This document shows positions 1 through 8,061 of a stretch of DNA of 64,000 nucleotides, piece after piece. The stretch lies in contig NZ_LWHM01000013.1 of assembly GCF_001642735.1 (NCBI RefSeq), forward strand, positions 1-64,000. Reading direction: 5' to 3'. A program made the translations under genes and the position numbers. Below the pieces are notes generated by a model. It searched no databases and was not told the origin of the DNA. It worked only from the letters and a program-made list of their open reading frames with translations. How positions within the stretch are numbered: the first letter of the stretch is position 1; every line of letters begins with the position of its first letter. The DNA comes from Pseudohongiella nitratireducens. GTDB taxonomy: Bacteria > Pseudomonadota > Gammaproteobacteria > Pseudomonadales > Pseudohongiellaceae.

Positions 1-632
1 ACAGAGTTGGCGTGAGGTGTTGCTTGATCTGAAAGCCAGGGGAATGAATACACCCAAGCTGGCCGTTGGTGACGGAGCGATGGGGTTTTGGTCGGCGTTG
101 GATGAGGTGTACGGTGCGACCCGGCAGCAACGGTGCTGGATGCACAAAACAGCCAATGTGCTGAACACGGCCCCCAAGTCAGTACAAGCGAAGATGAAGC
201 AGGCGCTTCATGATATCTGGCAGGCGGCCACGCGAAATGAAGCCGAGGCGGCTTTTGAGAAGTTTGAGTGCATGTACGAGCCAAAGTATCCGAAAGCGGT
301 GCAGTGTTTACACAAAGATCGTGATGAACTGATGGCGTTTTATGATTTTCCTGCCAAGCACTGGCAGAGTTTGAGAACGACCAATCCTATCGAGTCGACA
401 TTCGGTACGATCCGTCACCGGACGAAGCGATCAAAGGGCTGTCTAAGTCGAGACGGTATGTTGCACATGATCTACAAGTTGGGGGAATGTGCCCAGAAGA
501 AGTGGCGCAAGCAGCGCGGGTTTAATTACCTGGCCAAGGTGGTCCAGGGTGTGAAGTTCAAGGATGGTGAAGAGGTGATAACAGCTGACCAGAAAGTCGC
601 TTGATCAAATGTCTGAACACCAGATTTGACAA
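1..632 (+). mobile_element. Right part of an IS256-family insertion sequence
   Basis: The transposase gene plus about 25 bp of terminal DNA (605 to about 630) form the right end of an insertion sequence. The sequence just after the stop, AAATGTCTGAACACCAG, has the form of an IS256-family terminal repeat read outward. The exact boundary is uncertain by a few bases because the left end and any 8-9 bp target duplication are outside the window. Homology to the interrupted serine hydrolase gene resumes by about 630. Confidence 0.75.
2..604 (+). CDS. IS256-family (mutator-type) transposase, C-terminal part
   Basis: The open frame enters from the left edge and ends in TGA at 602-604, giving about 200 residues of a DDE transposase of the IS256 family (usually about 400 residues). 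Visible landmarks are the second catalytic Asp in AVGDGAMGFW, the C/H motif RCWMHKTANVL, and the final catalytic Glu in TTNPIESTFG followed by the basic stretch RHRTKRSKG. The protein would cut and join the ends of its own element. The N-terminal third and first catalytic Asp lie outside the window, so intactness cannot be judged. A GTG at 17 is not a real start, because the frame reads QSWREVLLDL from the edge. The stop is followed at once by the element's terminal sequence and then by a truncated gene. Confidence 0.9.
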   Translation, partial: QSWREVLLDLKARGMNTPKLAVGDGAMGFWSALDEVYGATRQQRCWMHKTANVLNTAPKSVQAKMKQALHDIWQAATRNEAEAAFEKFECMYEPKYPKAVQCLHKDRDELMAFYDFPAKHWQSLRTTNPIESTFGTIRHRTKRSKGCLSRDGMLHMIYKLGECAQKKWRKQRGFNYLAKVVQGVKFKDGEEVITADQKVA

Positions 633-1201
633 TAACTCACAGATATACAAATGCCGGTTATAGTTTATTGGCAGCAATACTTGAAATCGCTAGTGGTGAG
701 CAATGGCAGGAGTTTATCGACTCCAGATTGCTGTCTGGTTCGTTGAATAATATTTACTTTTATACCGAGAGAGATGACATAAAAGATTCTCTTGCTTATG
801 GTTACGCTTTACGCCAGGGGCAGGATTCTGTTTCAGAAGGCAGGGAAACATTCGAGTGGGGAACAATTGGTGCTGCAGGAGTTTATGCTCGTGCAAAAGA
901 TCTGGTTTATCTTGTTGACGAGTTGCTTCGGCAAAGTCCGGTGCCGGAACAGCAACGAGAAAAAATGCTGGACCCCACTGAAGAGGAATCTTATGGCTGG
1001 CATGTCGACACAGATAGTATGGGGCGGAATAGGGTTCACAAAGGGGGAGATTCTTTGGAGTATACTTCCCAAATACTCTATTACCCGGATAGTGATATTA
1101 CAATTACCTGGATGGTGAACAACAACAGAAATCGATGGCGCACTATCTTAAGAGATGGTTTGGTTGCCTGGGTTTATGATGAACGCATTCCTGAACATTA
1201 A
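630..1201 (+). pseudogene. Serine beta-lactamase-family hydrolase, 5' end lost to IS insertion
   Basis: The frame reads as the C-terminal half of a class C beta-lactamase/penicillin-binding-like serine hydrolase. It keeps the Y-x-N motif (RYTNAGYSLLAAIL, near the left end) and the HKGG box that replaces the KTG triad near the C-terminus. The catalytic S-x-x-K motif and any signal peptide should lie upstream, beyond the insertion sequence. The only possible starts are in the IS terminal repeat, with no ribosome site, so it is called a 5'-truncated pseudogene. It may once have preceded the alpha/beta hydrolase 60 bp downstream in the same transcript. Whether the 5' part survives on the far side of the element cannot be seen. 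Confidence 0.8.
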
Positions 1202-1262
1202 ATTGCATTCCCTGATCTTAGGTGCATACTTAAAGAAAAAGTTGCTGCTAAGGAATAGTTTA

Positions 1263-2105
1263 ATGTTGAATCCAATTAACAGTCTCATCAGCATAATTGC
1301 GGCAATGTTGCTCATATCCTCTGTTCCAGCACTCGCCCAACGCCCCTGGCGTGCCGGGCCTGTTCCTGTATCCATTCCTGTTGGTGATATTAACTACGAA
1401 GGCATGATCTACGATGTCGGCCCTGAGAGCGACGAGCTTAAACCGGCGATTATCCACATTCACGGTTGGCGGCCAGAGGGAGAACATGCCGGTGTTGACG
1501 CTTCCTACTATGCTCATTATTTCTCGGATCGTCAGAATATTATGGGACTGGTTATCACGCTGAGGGGATGGCCGCATACCGGTGGAGTTAACGATTGTGG
1601 TCTGGTTCAGCCGGATGATGTTTCAAAAGTGGTAGAGTGGTTATCGCAACAGCCTGGAGTTGATCCTGATCGAATCGGGATTCTAGGCGAATCTCAGGGT
1701 GGACAGGTTGGTTTGTTAACTGCAGCAATCAATTCGAGGGTGAAGGCCGTTATCGCCTTCTATCCGCTAACAGACGTCACTACCTGGCATGAAGCGACTG
1801 ATCTTGATGAGGGTATGATAGATAGCTATGTAAACGGGGTTTGTGCCACACCAGGCACAAAGAAGGACAGGTCACCCTTGTTCGTAGCTGATCAAATTAA
1901 TGCCAGCGTACTGATGCTCCATGGTGAAGCTGATACGCGGGTATCCATTGATCAAAGTGAACGCATGCATGCAGCCCTGACGGCAGAAGGGAAGGATTCA
2001 GCCCTGATTCGTATTGATAACGGTACCCATTATTATGGATCACCAGAGTGGGACGAGTGGGTGACACTGGATCGAGTATTTGAATGGCTGGACGGGCGGT
2101 TGTGA
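1263..2105 (+). CDS. Exported alpha/beta hydrolase (dienelactone hydrolase / prolyl oligopeptidase-like)
   Basis: A 280-residue protein with a Sec signal peptide (hydrophobic LISIIAAMLLISSVPALA, cleavage after ALA) and an alpha/beta hydrolase fold. The nucleophile elbow is GESQGG, the acid is probably the Asp in HGEADTRV, and the His is in NGTHYYG, in the usual order. The oxyanion region is HIHGWRPEG. It should act in the periplasm on an ester or peptide of unknown identity. The ATG at 1263 is chosen because AAGGAA lies 8 bp upstream and the signal peptide begins there; a longer frame from 1155 adds only an unlikely N-terminus. The next small gene starts 1 bp after its stop. Confidence 0.8.
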   Translation: MLNPINSLISIIAAMLLISSVPALAQRPWRAGPVPVSIPVGDINYEGMIYDVGPESDELKPAIIHIHGWRPEGEHAGVDASYYAHYFSDRQNIMGLVITLRGWPHTGGVNDCGLVQPDDVSKVVEWLSQQPGVDPDRIGILGESQGGQVGLLTAAINSRVKAVIAFYPLTDVTTWHEATDLDEGMIDSYVNGVCATPGTKKDRSPLFVADQINASVLMLHGEADTRVSIDQSERMHAALTAEGKDSALIRIDNGTHYYGSPEWDEWVTLDRVFEWLDGRL

Positions 2106-2106
2106 T

Positions 2107-2325
2107 ATGATTGCGGAAGCACCTTTCAGCTACCGCTCGACAAAGAACGGTTTGGTTCAAATCGCTTATAAGGACAGGGTGGTCACGACCCTCAGCGGTG
2201 CCGAAGCAGCAAAGTTTCTCAGCCGGGTTACATCGGGCGACAGTGATGCTGCGCAACTGATCATGGCCAAAGCCACTGGCCACTTCAAACATGGTAATGA
2301 ACGGATGTCCAAAACAGGGAAATGA
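2107..2325 (+). CDS. Small conserved hypothetical protein, 72 aa
   Basis: The gene begins 1 bp after the hydrolase stop and ends 7 bp before tag, so the three are probably co-transcribed. The product (MIAEAPFSYRSTKNGLVQIA...) is soluble, has no signal peptide, and reads like a one-strand-rich small domain followed by an Ala-rich helix (LSGAEAAKFLSRVT) and a basic tail. No known catalytic motif is visible. Its position before tag may be a clue to a nucleic-acid role, but that is only inference. Confidence 0.6.
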   Translation: MIAEAPFSYRSTKNGLVQIAYKDRVVTTLSGAEAAKFLSRVTSGDSDAAQLIMAKATGHFKHGNERMSKTGK

Positions 2326-2332
2326 GGTAACT

Positions 2333-2950
2333 ATGACTTCAACAGTAAAAGGCGAGGACGGAAAAGCCCGCTGTTTCTGGTGCTCAGCCACCCCGGAGTA
2401 CATCGACTATCACGACAACGAGTGGGGCTACCCCGTTGATGACGACATTCGTCTGTTCGAAAAGCTGACCCTGGAGAGTTTTCAGTCAGGGTTGAGCTGG
2501 CGAACCATTCTGGCCAAGCGTGACAACTTCAGAAAAGCCTTTAAGCATTTTGATTTCAAGAAGGTTGCTAAATTTACCGAAAAAGATGTCGAGCGTCTTC
2601 TGCAGGATGAAGGTATTGTTCGGCATCGCGGCAAAATTGAGGCTGCTATTAATAACGCGAAACAGGCCTGCGAGATGGTAAAGCAGGAGGGGTCGCTTGC
2701 CGCTTTTTTCTGGCAATTTGAACCCAGTGCCGCTGATTTGCCCGAGCCTCAAACTGTCTCCACCACTGACCAGTCTGTGTTGTTTTCCAAAACCCTGAAA
2801 AAACGGGGCTGGAAATTTGTTGGCCCGACAACGGTGTATGCCTTCATGCAGGCGGCCGGACTGGTTAATGATCACGCTGAGGGTTGTGTCTTCCGGAAGA
2901 AAGTCGCACAGGCACGCAAGCAATTCAAATCGCCTGCCCCCACGGCTTAG
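2333..2950 (+). CDS. tag: DNA-3-methyladenine glycosylase I
   Basis: The 205-residue product matches Tag, which removes 3-methyladenine from DNA by cutting the N-glycosidic bond, the first step of base excision repair. The zinc snap ligands are visible: Cys14 and His27 (RCFWC...YHDNEWG) and His181 and Cys185 (NDHAEGC). The conserved Glu of LESFQSGLSW (Glu48) corresponds to E. coli Glu38, and IVRHRGKI and KKRGWKFVGPT match the family. The ATG at 2333 follows GAGG with good spacing; the longer frame from 2291 overlaps the preceding gene and lacks support. The E. coli enzyme is 187 aa; the extra residues are at both ends. The gene converges with the HAD gene, leaving only 26 bp between stops. 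Confidence 0.95.
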   Translation: MTSTVKGEDGKARCFWCSATPEYIDYHDNEWGYPVDDDIRLFEKLTLESFQSGLSWRTILAKRDNFRKAFKHFDFKKVAKFTEKDVERLLQDEGIVRHRGKIEAAINNAKQACEMVKQEGSLAAFFWQFEPSAADLPEPQTVSTTDQSVLFSKTLKKRGWKFVGPTTVYAFMQAAGLVNDHAEGCVFRKKVAQARKQFKSPAPTA

Positions 2951-2976
2951 GCACTGCTGAAAACAAACCCTAGTAT

Positions 2977-3849
2977 CTAGGCACCAAGCTGCCGTGCCAG
3001 GTCCAGAAAATCCTCGGCATAAATATCAAACTGCCCTGGATCAGGCCGGGTCTTGGGATTCTCTGCCCCGCGCTCCAGCGCCCGGTGGACATAACCAGTG
3101 CTTAATCCGGCAGCTGCGGCTGCTCTGAGATCACTGGGGTGCGCTGCCACCAGCATGACTTCACCTGGCTCCAGGCTGAACAGCTCGGGCGCTTTCAAAT
3201 AGGCTTCCGGGTCAGGTTTATAGTGGCGGGATAATTCAGCTGACATAATCGTATCCCAGGGGAGGCCGGCATTTTTGGCCATGTTCATCAGCAAAGAGAC
3301 ATTGCCATTTGACAGCGTAGCGATCGGGTATTCATTTTTCAGGCGACTTAAACCCGCAATGACGTCCGGCCAGGGTGTGAGGCGGTGCCAGGCGTAATTT
3401 AAATGCTGAAGCTCTTCTTCGCTCATGTCTGACAGGGAGAACTCTTCAACCAGTTCATCCAGCACCATGCGATGAAGATCATCCAGTTTGGTCCAGGGCA
3501 ATTCGCCGTTGCGGACCCGGTTCATGGATGGACCGTAACCTGCCCGCCAGCGGTCAGCAAACTCGCCCCAGTCAACGTTATATCCTTTGCGCTCAGCCAG
3601 TAGCTGACCTTCACGGATAATGGATCCGCGCCAGTCGACCACTGTGCCAAAGACATCAAACACCAGGGCTTTGACATGGGGTGCGGCCGAGCCGGCGGTT
3701 GCAGCGCTACTGCTTTGGCCAGCCAGGCTGGTGGCCACAAGCACGGTCGCAGCCCCTGCCATAGAGAGGAATTGGCGGCGCGGCAGGGAGCCTGGGCCAG
3801 GTGGATACGAAATGCGCTCGGTTTCTGCAGTGGCGTGTTTCAGGGTCAT
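2977..3849 (-). CDS. Tat-exported haloacid dehalogenase type II (HAD superfamily)
   Basis: A 290-residue protein resembling L-2-haloacid dehalogenases. HAD motif I is VFDVFGTVVDW (nucleophile Asp65), motif II is the Ser in TLSNGN, motif III is the Lys in HYKPDPEAY, and motif IV is VAAHPSDLRAA. Unlike most of the family it has a twin-arginine signal, LPRRQFLSMAGAA (Arg24-Arg25), then a hydrophobic stretch ending near SSSAATAGSAA, so the folded enzyme should be exported. The ATG at 3849 is preferred because GAGGGG lies about 10 bp upstream; a TTG at 3867 would include that site. It would hydrolyse 2-halo acids, or another C-X or phosphate bond; the substrate is not shown by the sequence. Confidence 0.85.
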   Translation of the reverse strand: MTLKHATAETERISYPPGPGSLPRRQFLSMAGAATVLVATSLAGQSSSAATAGSAAPHVKALVFDVFGTVVDWRGSIIREGQLLAERKGYNVDWGEFADRWRAGYGPSMNRVRNGELPWTKLDDLHRMVLDELVEEFSLSDMSEEELQHLNYAWHRLTPWPDVIAGLSRLKNEYPIATLSNGNVSLLMNMAKNAGLPWDTIMSAELSRHYKPDPEAYLKAPELFSLEPGEVMLVAAHPSDLRAAAAAGLSTGYVHRALERGAENPKTRPDPGQFDIYAEDFLDLARQLGA

Positions 3850-3957
3850 TTTTATTCGTCCCCTCAAGCATCATGTTGTTATGTTTTTGCACAGAATAGC
3901 CATTTCAGTGTAACAGAAGTCAGTCAGCCTGGGAGGCAGTAAATAAAAATTCTGCCA

Positions 3958-5544
3958 TTAATATCGGTGCGCCGTATATTCCTCGTAGCTGCCCTTAAAA
4001 TTGATCACTTCGTTTTCTTTGATTTCGATCACATGGGTTGCCAGTGAGGAAACAAATTCGCGGTCGTGACTGACAAAAATCAGTGTGCCGTCAAATGCTT
4101 TGAGTGCCTTGTTCAGCTCCTCAATCGCTTCCATATCCAGGTGGTTGGTCGGCTCGTCCATGATCAGTACATTGATGTCCTGCATCATCAGCTTGCCGAA
4201 CATCAGTCGGTTTTTTTCACCACCGGAGCAAACACGCGCCTTGCGGTTGGCATCATCGGCGGTGAACAGCAAACGGCCCAGCATGCCTCGAATCATCAGA
4301 TCATCATGCTTGGGCATGCGCCACTGGGACATCCACTCAAACAGGGTCAGGTCACAATCAAAATCCCTGGCGCTGTCCTGAGGACAATAACCAATGGATG
4401 CATTTTCCGACCATTTGATGACGCCATTGTTTGGCTCCAGTTCATTGATCAGGCATTTGAGGAAGGTGGTCTTTCCGGCACCATTTTCCCCGATCACTGC
4501 GACCCTGGAGCCTGCCTCCAGAATCAGATTGATATCACTGAACAGGTTCTCATCGTCATATCCATGACCCAGTTTTTCCAGAATGAGCGCCTGGCGGTGC
4601 AGCTTCTTGTGCTGTTTCAAACGGATAGAAGGCGATATACGACTGGAGGACTTCACTTCGTCGAGCTGGATTTTTTCCAGCTTCTTGGCGCGTGAGCTGG
4701 CCAGTTTGGCCTTGGATGCATTGGCAGAGAAACGGTTCACAAAGGCCTGTAGCTCATCCATTTCCGCGCTTTTCTGGGCGTTTTCCGCCAGCAGCTGGTC
4801 GCGAATCAGTGTTGAGGCTTCAACAAAGTATTCATAGTTGCCAGGATACACGCGCAGCTCGCCATAATCGATATCCGCCATATGCGTGCAGACCGAGTTC
4901 AAAAAGTGGCGATCATGAGAAATGATAATCATGGTGGATTTGCGCTGGTTCAGTACATCAGCCAGCCATTCAATGGTATGCAGGTCCAGGTTGTTGGTCG
5001 GCTCGTCCAGTAGCAGGATTTCCGGATCGGCAAATAACGCCTGAGCCAGTAACACACGCACTTTCTTGCCCGGTGCCACCTGTTTCATTGAACCGAAATG
5101 GTATTCTTCGGGGATCCCTGCTTCCAGCAAAATGTCACCGGCACGGCTTTCGGCGCTGTAACCGTCCATCTCCGCAAACTCGCCCTCCAGGTGCGCCACC
5201 TTCATGCCATCTTCTTCCGACATTTCCGGCAGGGCATAGATGCGATCGCGTTCCTGTTTGATTTTCCACAGCTCAACATCGCCCATAATGACGGCATCCA
5301 CGACGCTGTAGTCTTCGAAGGCAAACTGATCCTGACTTAGCGTGCCGACTTTCAAACCAGGGTCAATGGAGACACTGCCGGCGGTTGGTGTCAGCGCGCC
5401 ACTGAGAATTTTCATCAGGGTGGACTTGCCACAACCGTTAGCACCGATCAGGCCATAACGGTTGCCGTTACCGAATTTGGCGGAGATATTTTCGAACAAT
5501 GGCTCAGAGCCAAACTGCATAGTGACGTTAGCGACGGAAATCAA
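3958..5544 (-). CDS. ybiT: ABC-F family ATPase YbiT
   Basis: A 528-residue soluble protein with two ABC ATPase domains and no membrane segment. It closely follows E. coli YbiT from end to end, from [15 protein letters not shown] to [17 protein letters not shown]. Walker A motifs are GANGCGKST and GENGAGKT; Walker B/D-loop motifs are [11 protein letters not shown] and [11 protein letters not shown]. The first domain has the degenerate signature [16 protein letters not shown], as in YbiT, while the second has CSGGEKNR. The inter-domain linker (about 245-320) is long and charged, as expected for an ABC-F ribosome-binding factor. The start is TTG at 5544, with AGGA 7 bp upstream and an N-terminus aligned with YbiT. 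A terminator-like hairpin lies in its leader. Confidence 0.93.
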   Translation of the reverse strand: MISVANVTMQFGSEPLFENISAKFGNGNRYGLIGANGCGKSTLMKILSGALTPTAGSVSIDPGLKVGTLSQDQFAFEDYSVVDAVIMGDVELWKIKQERDRIYALPEMSEEDGMKVAHLEGEFAEMDGYSAESRAGDILLEAGIPEEYHFGSMKQVAPGKKVRVLLAQALFADPEILLLDEPTNNLDLHTIEWLADVLNQRKSTMIIISHDRHFLNSVCTHMADIDYGELRVYPGNYEYFVEASTLIRDQLLAENAQKSAEMDELQAFVNRFSANASKAKLASSRAKKLEKIQLDEVKSSSRISPSIRLKQHKKLHRQALILEKLGHGYDDENLFSDINLILEAGSRVAVIGENGAGKTTFLKCLINELEPNNGVIKWSENASIGYCPQDSARDFDCDLTLFEWMSQWRMPKHDDLMIRGMLGRLLFTADDANRKARVCSGGEKNRLMFGKLMMQDINVLIMDEPTNHLDMEAIEELNKALKAFDGTLIFVSHDREFVSSLATHVIEIKENEVINFKGSYEEYTAHRY

Positions 5545-5579
5545 AGATGTGTCCTGGGGTATTACGAAAGAAATAAAGG

Positions 5580-5608
5580 CGCCGCACCCTGCAATGTGTG
5601 GTGCGGCG
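5580..5608 (-). terminator. Hairpin in the ybiT leader (terminator or attenuator)
   Basis: A perfect 9-bp stem (5580-5588 with 5600-5608, arm CGCCGCACC) and an 11-nt loop sit 36 bp upstream of the ybiT TTG. On the minus strand the stem is followed by CCTTTATTTCTTT, a broken T-run, so it could end or attenuate transcription entering ybiT. The upstream minus-strand gene already has its own stronger terminator at 5742-5773. Confidence 0.5.
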
Positions 5609-5702
5609 AAACGAGCCGCGACTATATAGATTTAGCCGGCAAAAGTCGATGCTGATGATGTGTCAAGCGGATGAAACGGAGAGGGCGCAAGGGACTGCCG
5701 TT

Positions 5703-5742
5703 GCCAATAAAACGGTTGCAGCCAATAAGTTGTAGCCAATAA
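5703..5742. repeat. Three spaced copies of GCCAATAA
   Basis: GCCAATAA occurs at 5703-5710, 5721-5728 and 5735-5742, each after a TTG-like triplet, in imperfect units of 14-18 bp. An inverted core (TATTGGC) lies at 5787-5793, just past the NHL gene stop. This is a short degenerate tandem repeat of unknown role next to a terminator. Confidence 0.5.
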
Positions 5743-5773
5743 AAAGGCCCGAACAATGCTGTCCGGGCCTTTT
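5742..5773 (-). terminator. Rho-independent terminator of the NHL lipoprotein gene
   Basis: A perfect 10-bp stem (arm AAAAGGCCCG at 5742-5751, pairing with 5764-5773) closes a 12-nt loop. Read on the minus strand it lies 24 bp after the NHL gene stop and ends in a T-tract, so it should stop that transcript. The A/T flanks make it usable in both directions. Confidence 0.85.
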
Positions 5774-5796
5774 GGTGTTGTTTGTCTATTGGCGAT

Positions 5797-7023
5797 TTAC
5801 TGAATTGAGTACTTGGTAAACGCACCACCAGCCTGATTAATCGAGTTAGGCCCTTCAGCTGCATAGACATTGCCGTCAGCATCGACCGCAACGCCTTCAC
5901 CGGCGGTGCCCTGTGCCAGACGGTCTTCCCGTTCAAACGGTGGAATCCAGCCGGTGACGTGATCGTGATCGACATGGCCAATGCGTACGCCGTTGACCCA
6001 GCCGGGGTGGTTGGTCGGGCTGGACTCGGAGTCAATGGCATAGAGCATGTCTTCCTCCGTGATGAAGATGCCACTGACCCGGCTGAACTGATAGCGCGAC
6101 TCCAGGTAGTTACCGTCCTGATCAAACACTTCGAGGCGGTGGTTGCCGCGATCAGCCACCCAGAGGCGGCCTTCGGAGTCAAAATCCAGGGCGTGTGGGG
6201 TGCGGAAATCGCCGTGATCAAGACCGAGTTCACCCCATTGCATCAGGAAATTGCCTTGTGGGTCGAACTTCATGATGCGTGCGGTTTGACCGTTAGCGCG
6301 GCCTTCTGCCAGTTGTTCACGAGTGATCATGCCCTGGCCGCTGTGGCCGTCGGCTACGTAAATATTGCCATTAGGGCCAACCACTACATCATTGGGCTGG
6401 TTGAAGTGTTCGCTGTCGTTGCCTGCCTGTCCTGCCGTACCCAGGCTCATCAGCAGTTCGCCATCCGGGCTGAATTTGTGCACCTGATGGCCTTTGGTGC
6501 CTTCCTCATTAACGGCAAAGTCGGTTACCCAGACATTGCCTTCGTCATCGACATGGATGCCGTGCGGGGTCACCATAATACCGCCACCAAAATTGGCCAG
6601 CACTTCGCCGGTATTGCGATCAAACTTGAAGATCGGATCAACCGGGTTGGTGTGACAGTTGATCGGTACGCCGGAACCGAAGCTGTTCGCTCCGCAGCGT
6701 TCATAGGCCCAGACATGACCGTCGTCAGGGTCGATATCGATGCCGGCAGTGGAACCCCACTCACGGCCTTCGGGCAAGTCGCCCCAGTTGCGGGTGACAT
6801 TCGGAGCAGGGTTGTCCAGACCCTCACCTGTCACAGTGTTACCGGGCATGTCTGCCTCAGCTGCCATAGCTGCAGATGATGGTACGGCAGAAGGCACATC
6901 AACAGATTCAGGCGAAGAGGCTGTCATGTTGTCTTCTGAACCAGTTTGCTGATTACAGGCTGCAAGGAGAAGGGTGCCTGCGCAAAGCAGGCCGGTGTAC
7001 ACGTGTTTCATTGTCGGATTCAT
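5797..7023 (-). CDS. NHL-repeat lipoprotein resembling peptidyl-alpha-hydroxyglycine alpha-amidating lyase (PAL)
   Basis: A 408-residue lipoprotein: the lipobox LLLAAC places the lipidated Cys at 23, followed by a Ser/Ala/Pro-rich linker to about residue 75 and then a six-bladed NHL propeller. Several blades match the PAL half of peptidylglycine amidating enzymes: TPHGIHVDDEGNVWVTDF, QPNDVVVGPNGNIYVADGH, TPHALDFDSEGRLWVADR. The two PH histidines fit PAL zinc ligands. The third ligand region reads GEGVAVDADGNVYAAEG, without the expected His-Asp pair, and the blade-3 Tyr position is His. It may be a lyase with altered chemistry or only a binding propeller. The ATG at 7023 has AAGGAA upstream. 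The CPBP gene lies 37 bp upstream on the same strand. Confidence 0.8.
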   Translation of the reverse strand: MNPTMKHVYTGLLCAGTLLLAACNQQTGSEDNMTASSPESVDVPSAVPSSAAMAAEADMPGNTVTGEGLDNPAPNVTRNWGDLPEGREWGSTAGIDIDPDDGHVWAYERCGANSFGSGVPINCHTNPVDPIFKFDRNTGEVLANFGGGIMVTPHGIHVDDEGNVWVTDFAVNEEGTKGHQVHKFSPDGELLMSLGTAGQAGNDSEHFNQPNDVVVGPNGNIYVADGHSGQGMITREQLAEGRANGQTARIMKFDPQGNFLMQWGELGLDHGDFRTPHALDFDSEGRLWVADRGNHRLEVFDQDGNYLESRYQFSRVSGIFITEEDMLYAIDSESSPTNHPGWVNGVRIGHVDHDHVTGWIPPFEREDRLAQGTAGEGVAVDADGNVYAAEGPNSINQAGGAFTKYSIQ

Positions 7024-7060
7024 GTCAATTTCCTTTATTATCATTCGTGTAGTGAACAGA

Positions 7061-7942
7061 CTATAGGTGCTGACGGCGTTGCTGTAAATGTCCATTCGGT
7101 TCCGCGTCGCGATTTATCCGCCGATGTGCCAGCCACAGAGCGATGGGGGTGCAGATTGCCAGCAAGACCAAGTGGATCTGCTGAACCTCTGACCAGGCAC
7201 TGTCGGTCGCCGCCGGATACAGCGGTTGCAGTATGCCGCTGAGGGCGATATTGGACATCCAGTGGAAAGCTATCGCTGCCAGTATGCTGCCGCTGGCATG
7301 AACAACAATGGCTAACATGATCGCTGATACCAGGATAGTATCGACCCAGTAAAGGCCCCATGCTCCAGGAGAGCTTAAAGGAGGTGTGGTACCTGGAGTA
7401 AAAGACAGGGGGATATGCCAGAAACACCAGATGGTGCCAATGATGACAGCTGTGCCAGTGACTGAAAAGCGATTTAGCAAATGGGGTTGCAGGTAACCAC
7501 GCCAGCCGACTTCTTCACATAAGGGGCCGGCCAGCAACGCCACAAACAACGCTGGTGGCAATAACCGGTACCAGGCAGGCAGAACGATATCGCCCAGCGT
7601 TTCACTGAAAATGCTGTGCAACAAAGTAGCCATGACAGCAAGTAATAGTGGTAATCCCATTGCCAATAACCAGGTGCCAGCAGGGAACTTGATGCGGGTG
7701 AATCTGTGCCCCAGCTCTCTCAGGCCGTCTTTGCCCTTAGTGTATCCAGTGAGAATGATGGCAGCCAGGCTGGGGCCAGTCGCCCCAGTATAAATCAGCA
7801 CAATGGCGAGTGGTTGCGATATCAGTGCATCAATGGGAGCTCTGCCGTAGATGGTCAGCAGCAAGCCCCAACCGCTGCCAGTGATAGCTGCCGTCAATGC
7901 AATAAATGCCAGAACCGGGTAGTGGCTGATGCGCTCTTTCAT
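7061..7942 (-). CDS. CPBP-family intramembrane metalloprotease
   Basis: A 293-residue protein with about eight hydrophobic segments. The CPBP (Abi/CAAX protease and bacteriocin-processing) motifs are present in order: EEVGWRGYL (catalytic Glu pair), FWHIPLSF, and the His in AIAFHWMSN. Family members cut substrates within the membrane. In bacteria some confer bacteriocin self-immunity and most are uncharacterised. The ATG at 7942 is taken; a TTG one codon earlier is equally placed, and the ribosome site is weak. Only 37 bp separate it from the NHL lipoprotein gene, so the two could be co-transcribed. Confidence 0.88.
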   Translation of the reverse strand: MKERISHYPVLAFIALTAAITGSGWGLLLTIYGRAPIDALISQPLAIVLIYTGATGPSLAAIILTGYTKGKDGLRELGHRFTRIKFPAGTWLLAMGLPLLLAVMATLLHSIFSETLGDIVLPAWYRLLPPALFVALLAGPLCEEVGWRGYLQPHLLNRFSVTGTAVIIGTIWCFWHIPLSFTPGTTPPLSSPGAWGLYWVDTILVSAIMLAIVVHASGSILAAIAFHWMSNIALSGILQPLYPAATDSAWSEVQQIHLVLLAICTPIALWLAHRRINRDAEPNGHLQQRRQHL

Positions 7943-8061
7943 CAAGGTATCCCATTCTCCTGTCTGGTTAATGCATTATTAGTCAGCGCCTCACCAGGGT
8001 GCCTGGTCGCGTTGGTGCTAGTGGCTGTGAGCTAACGTCACAGAACTTCACACACGATCTG

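Noticed and set aside
5622-6233. A 203-codon minus-strand frame overlapping the NHL gene 3' end and its terminator
   Set aside because: It is out of frame with the NHL gene, runs through the terminator and low-complexity repeats, and looks non-coding.
5959-6879. A 306-codon plus-strand frame across the NHL lipoprotein gene
   Set aside because: It is antisense to a clear NHL-propeller protein with lipobox and terminator; the translated sequence has no recognisable domain.
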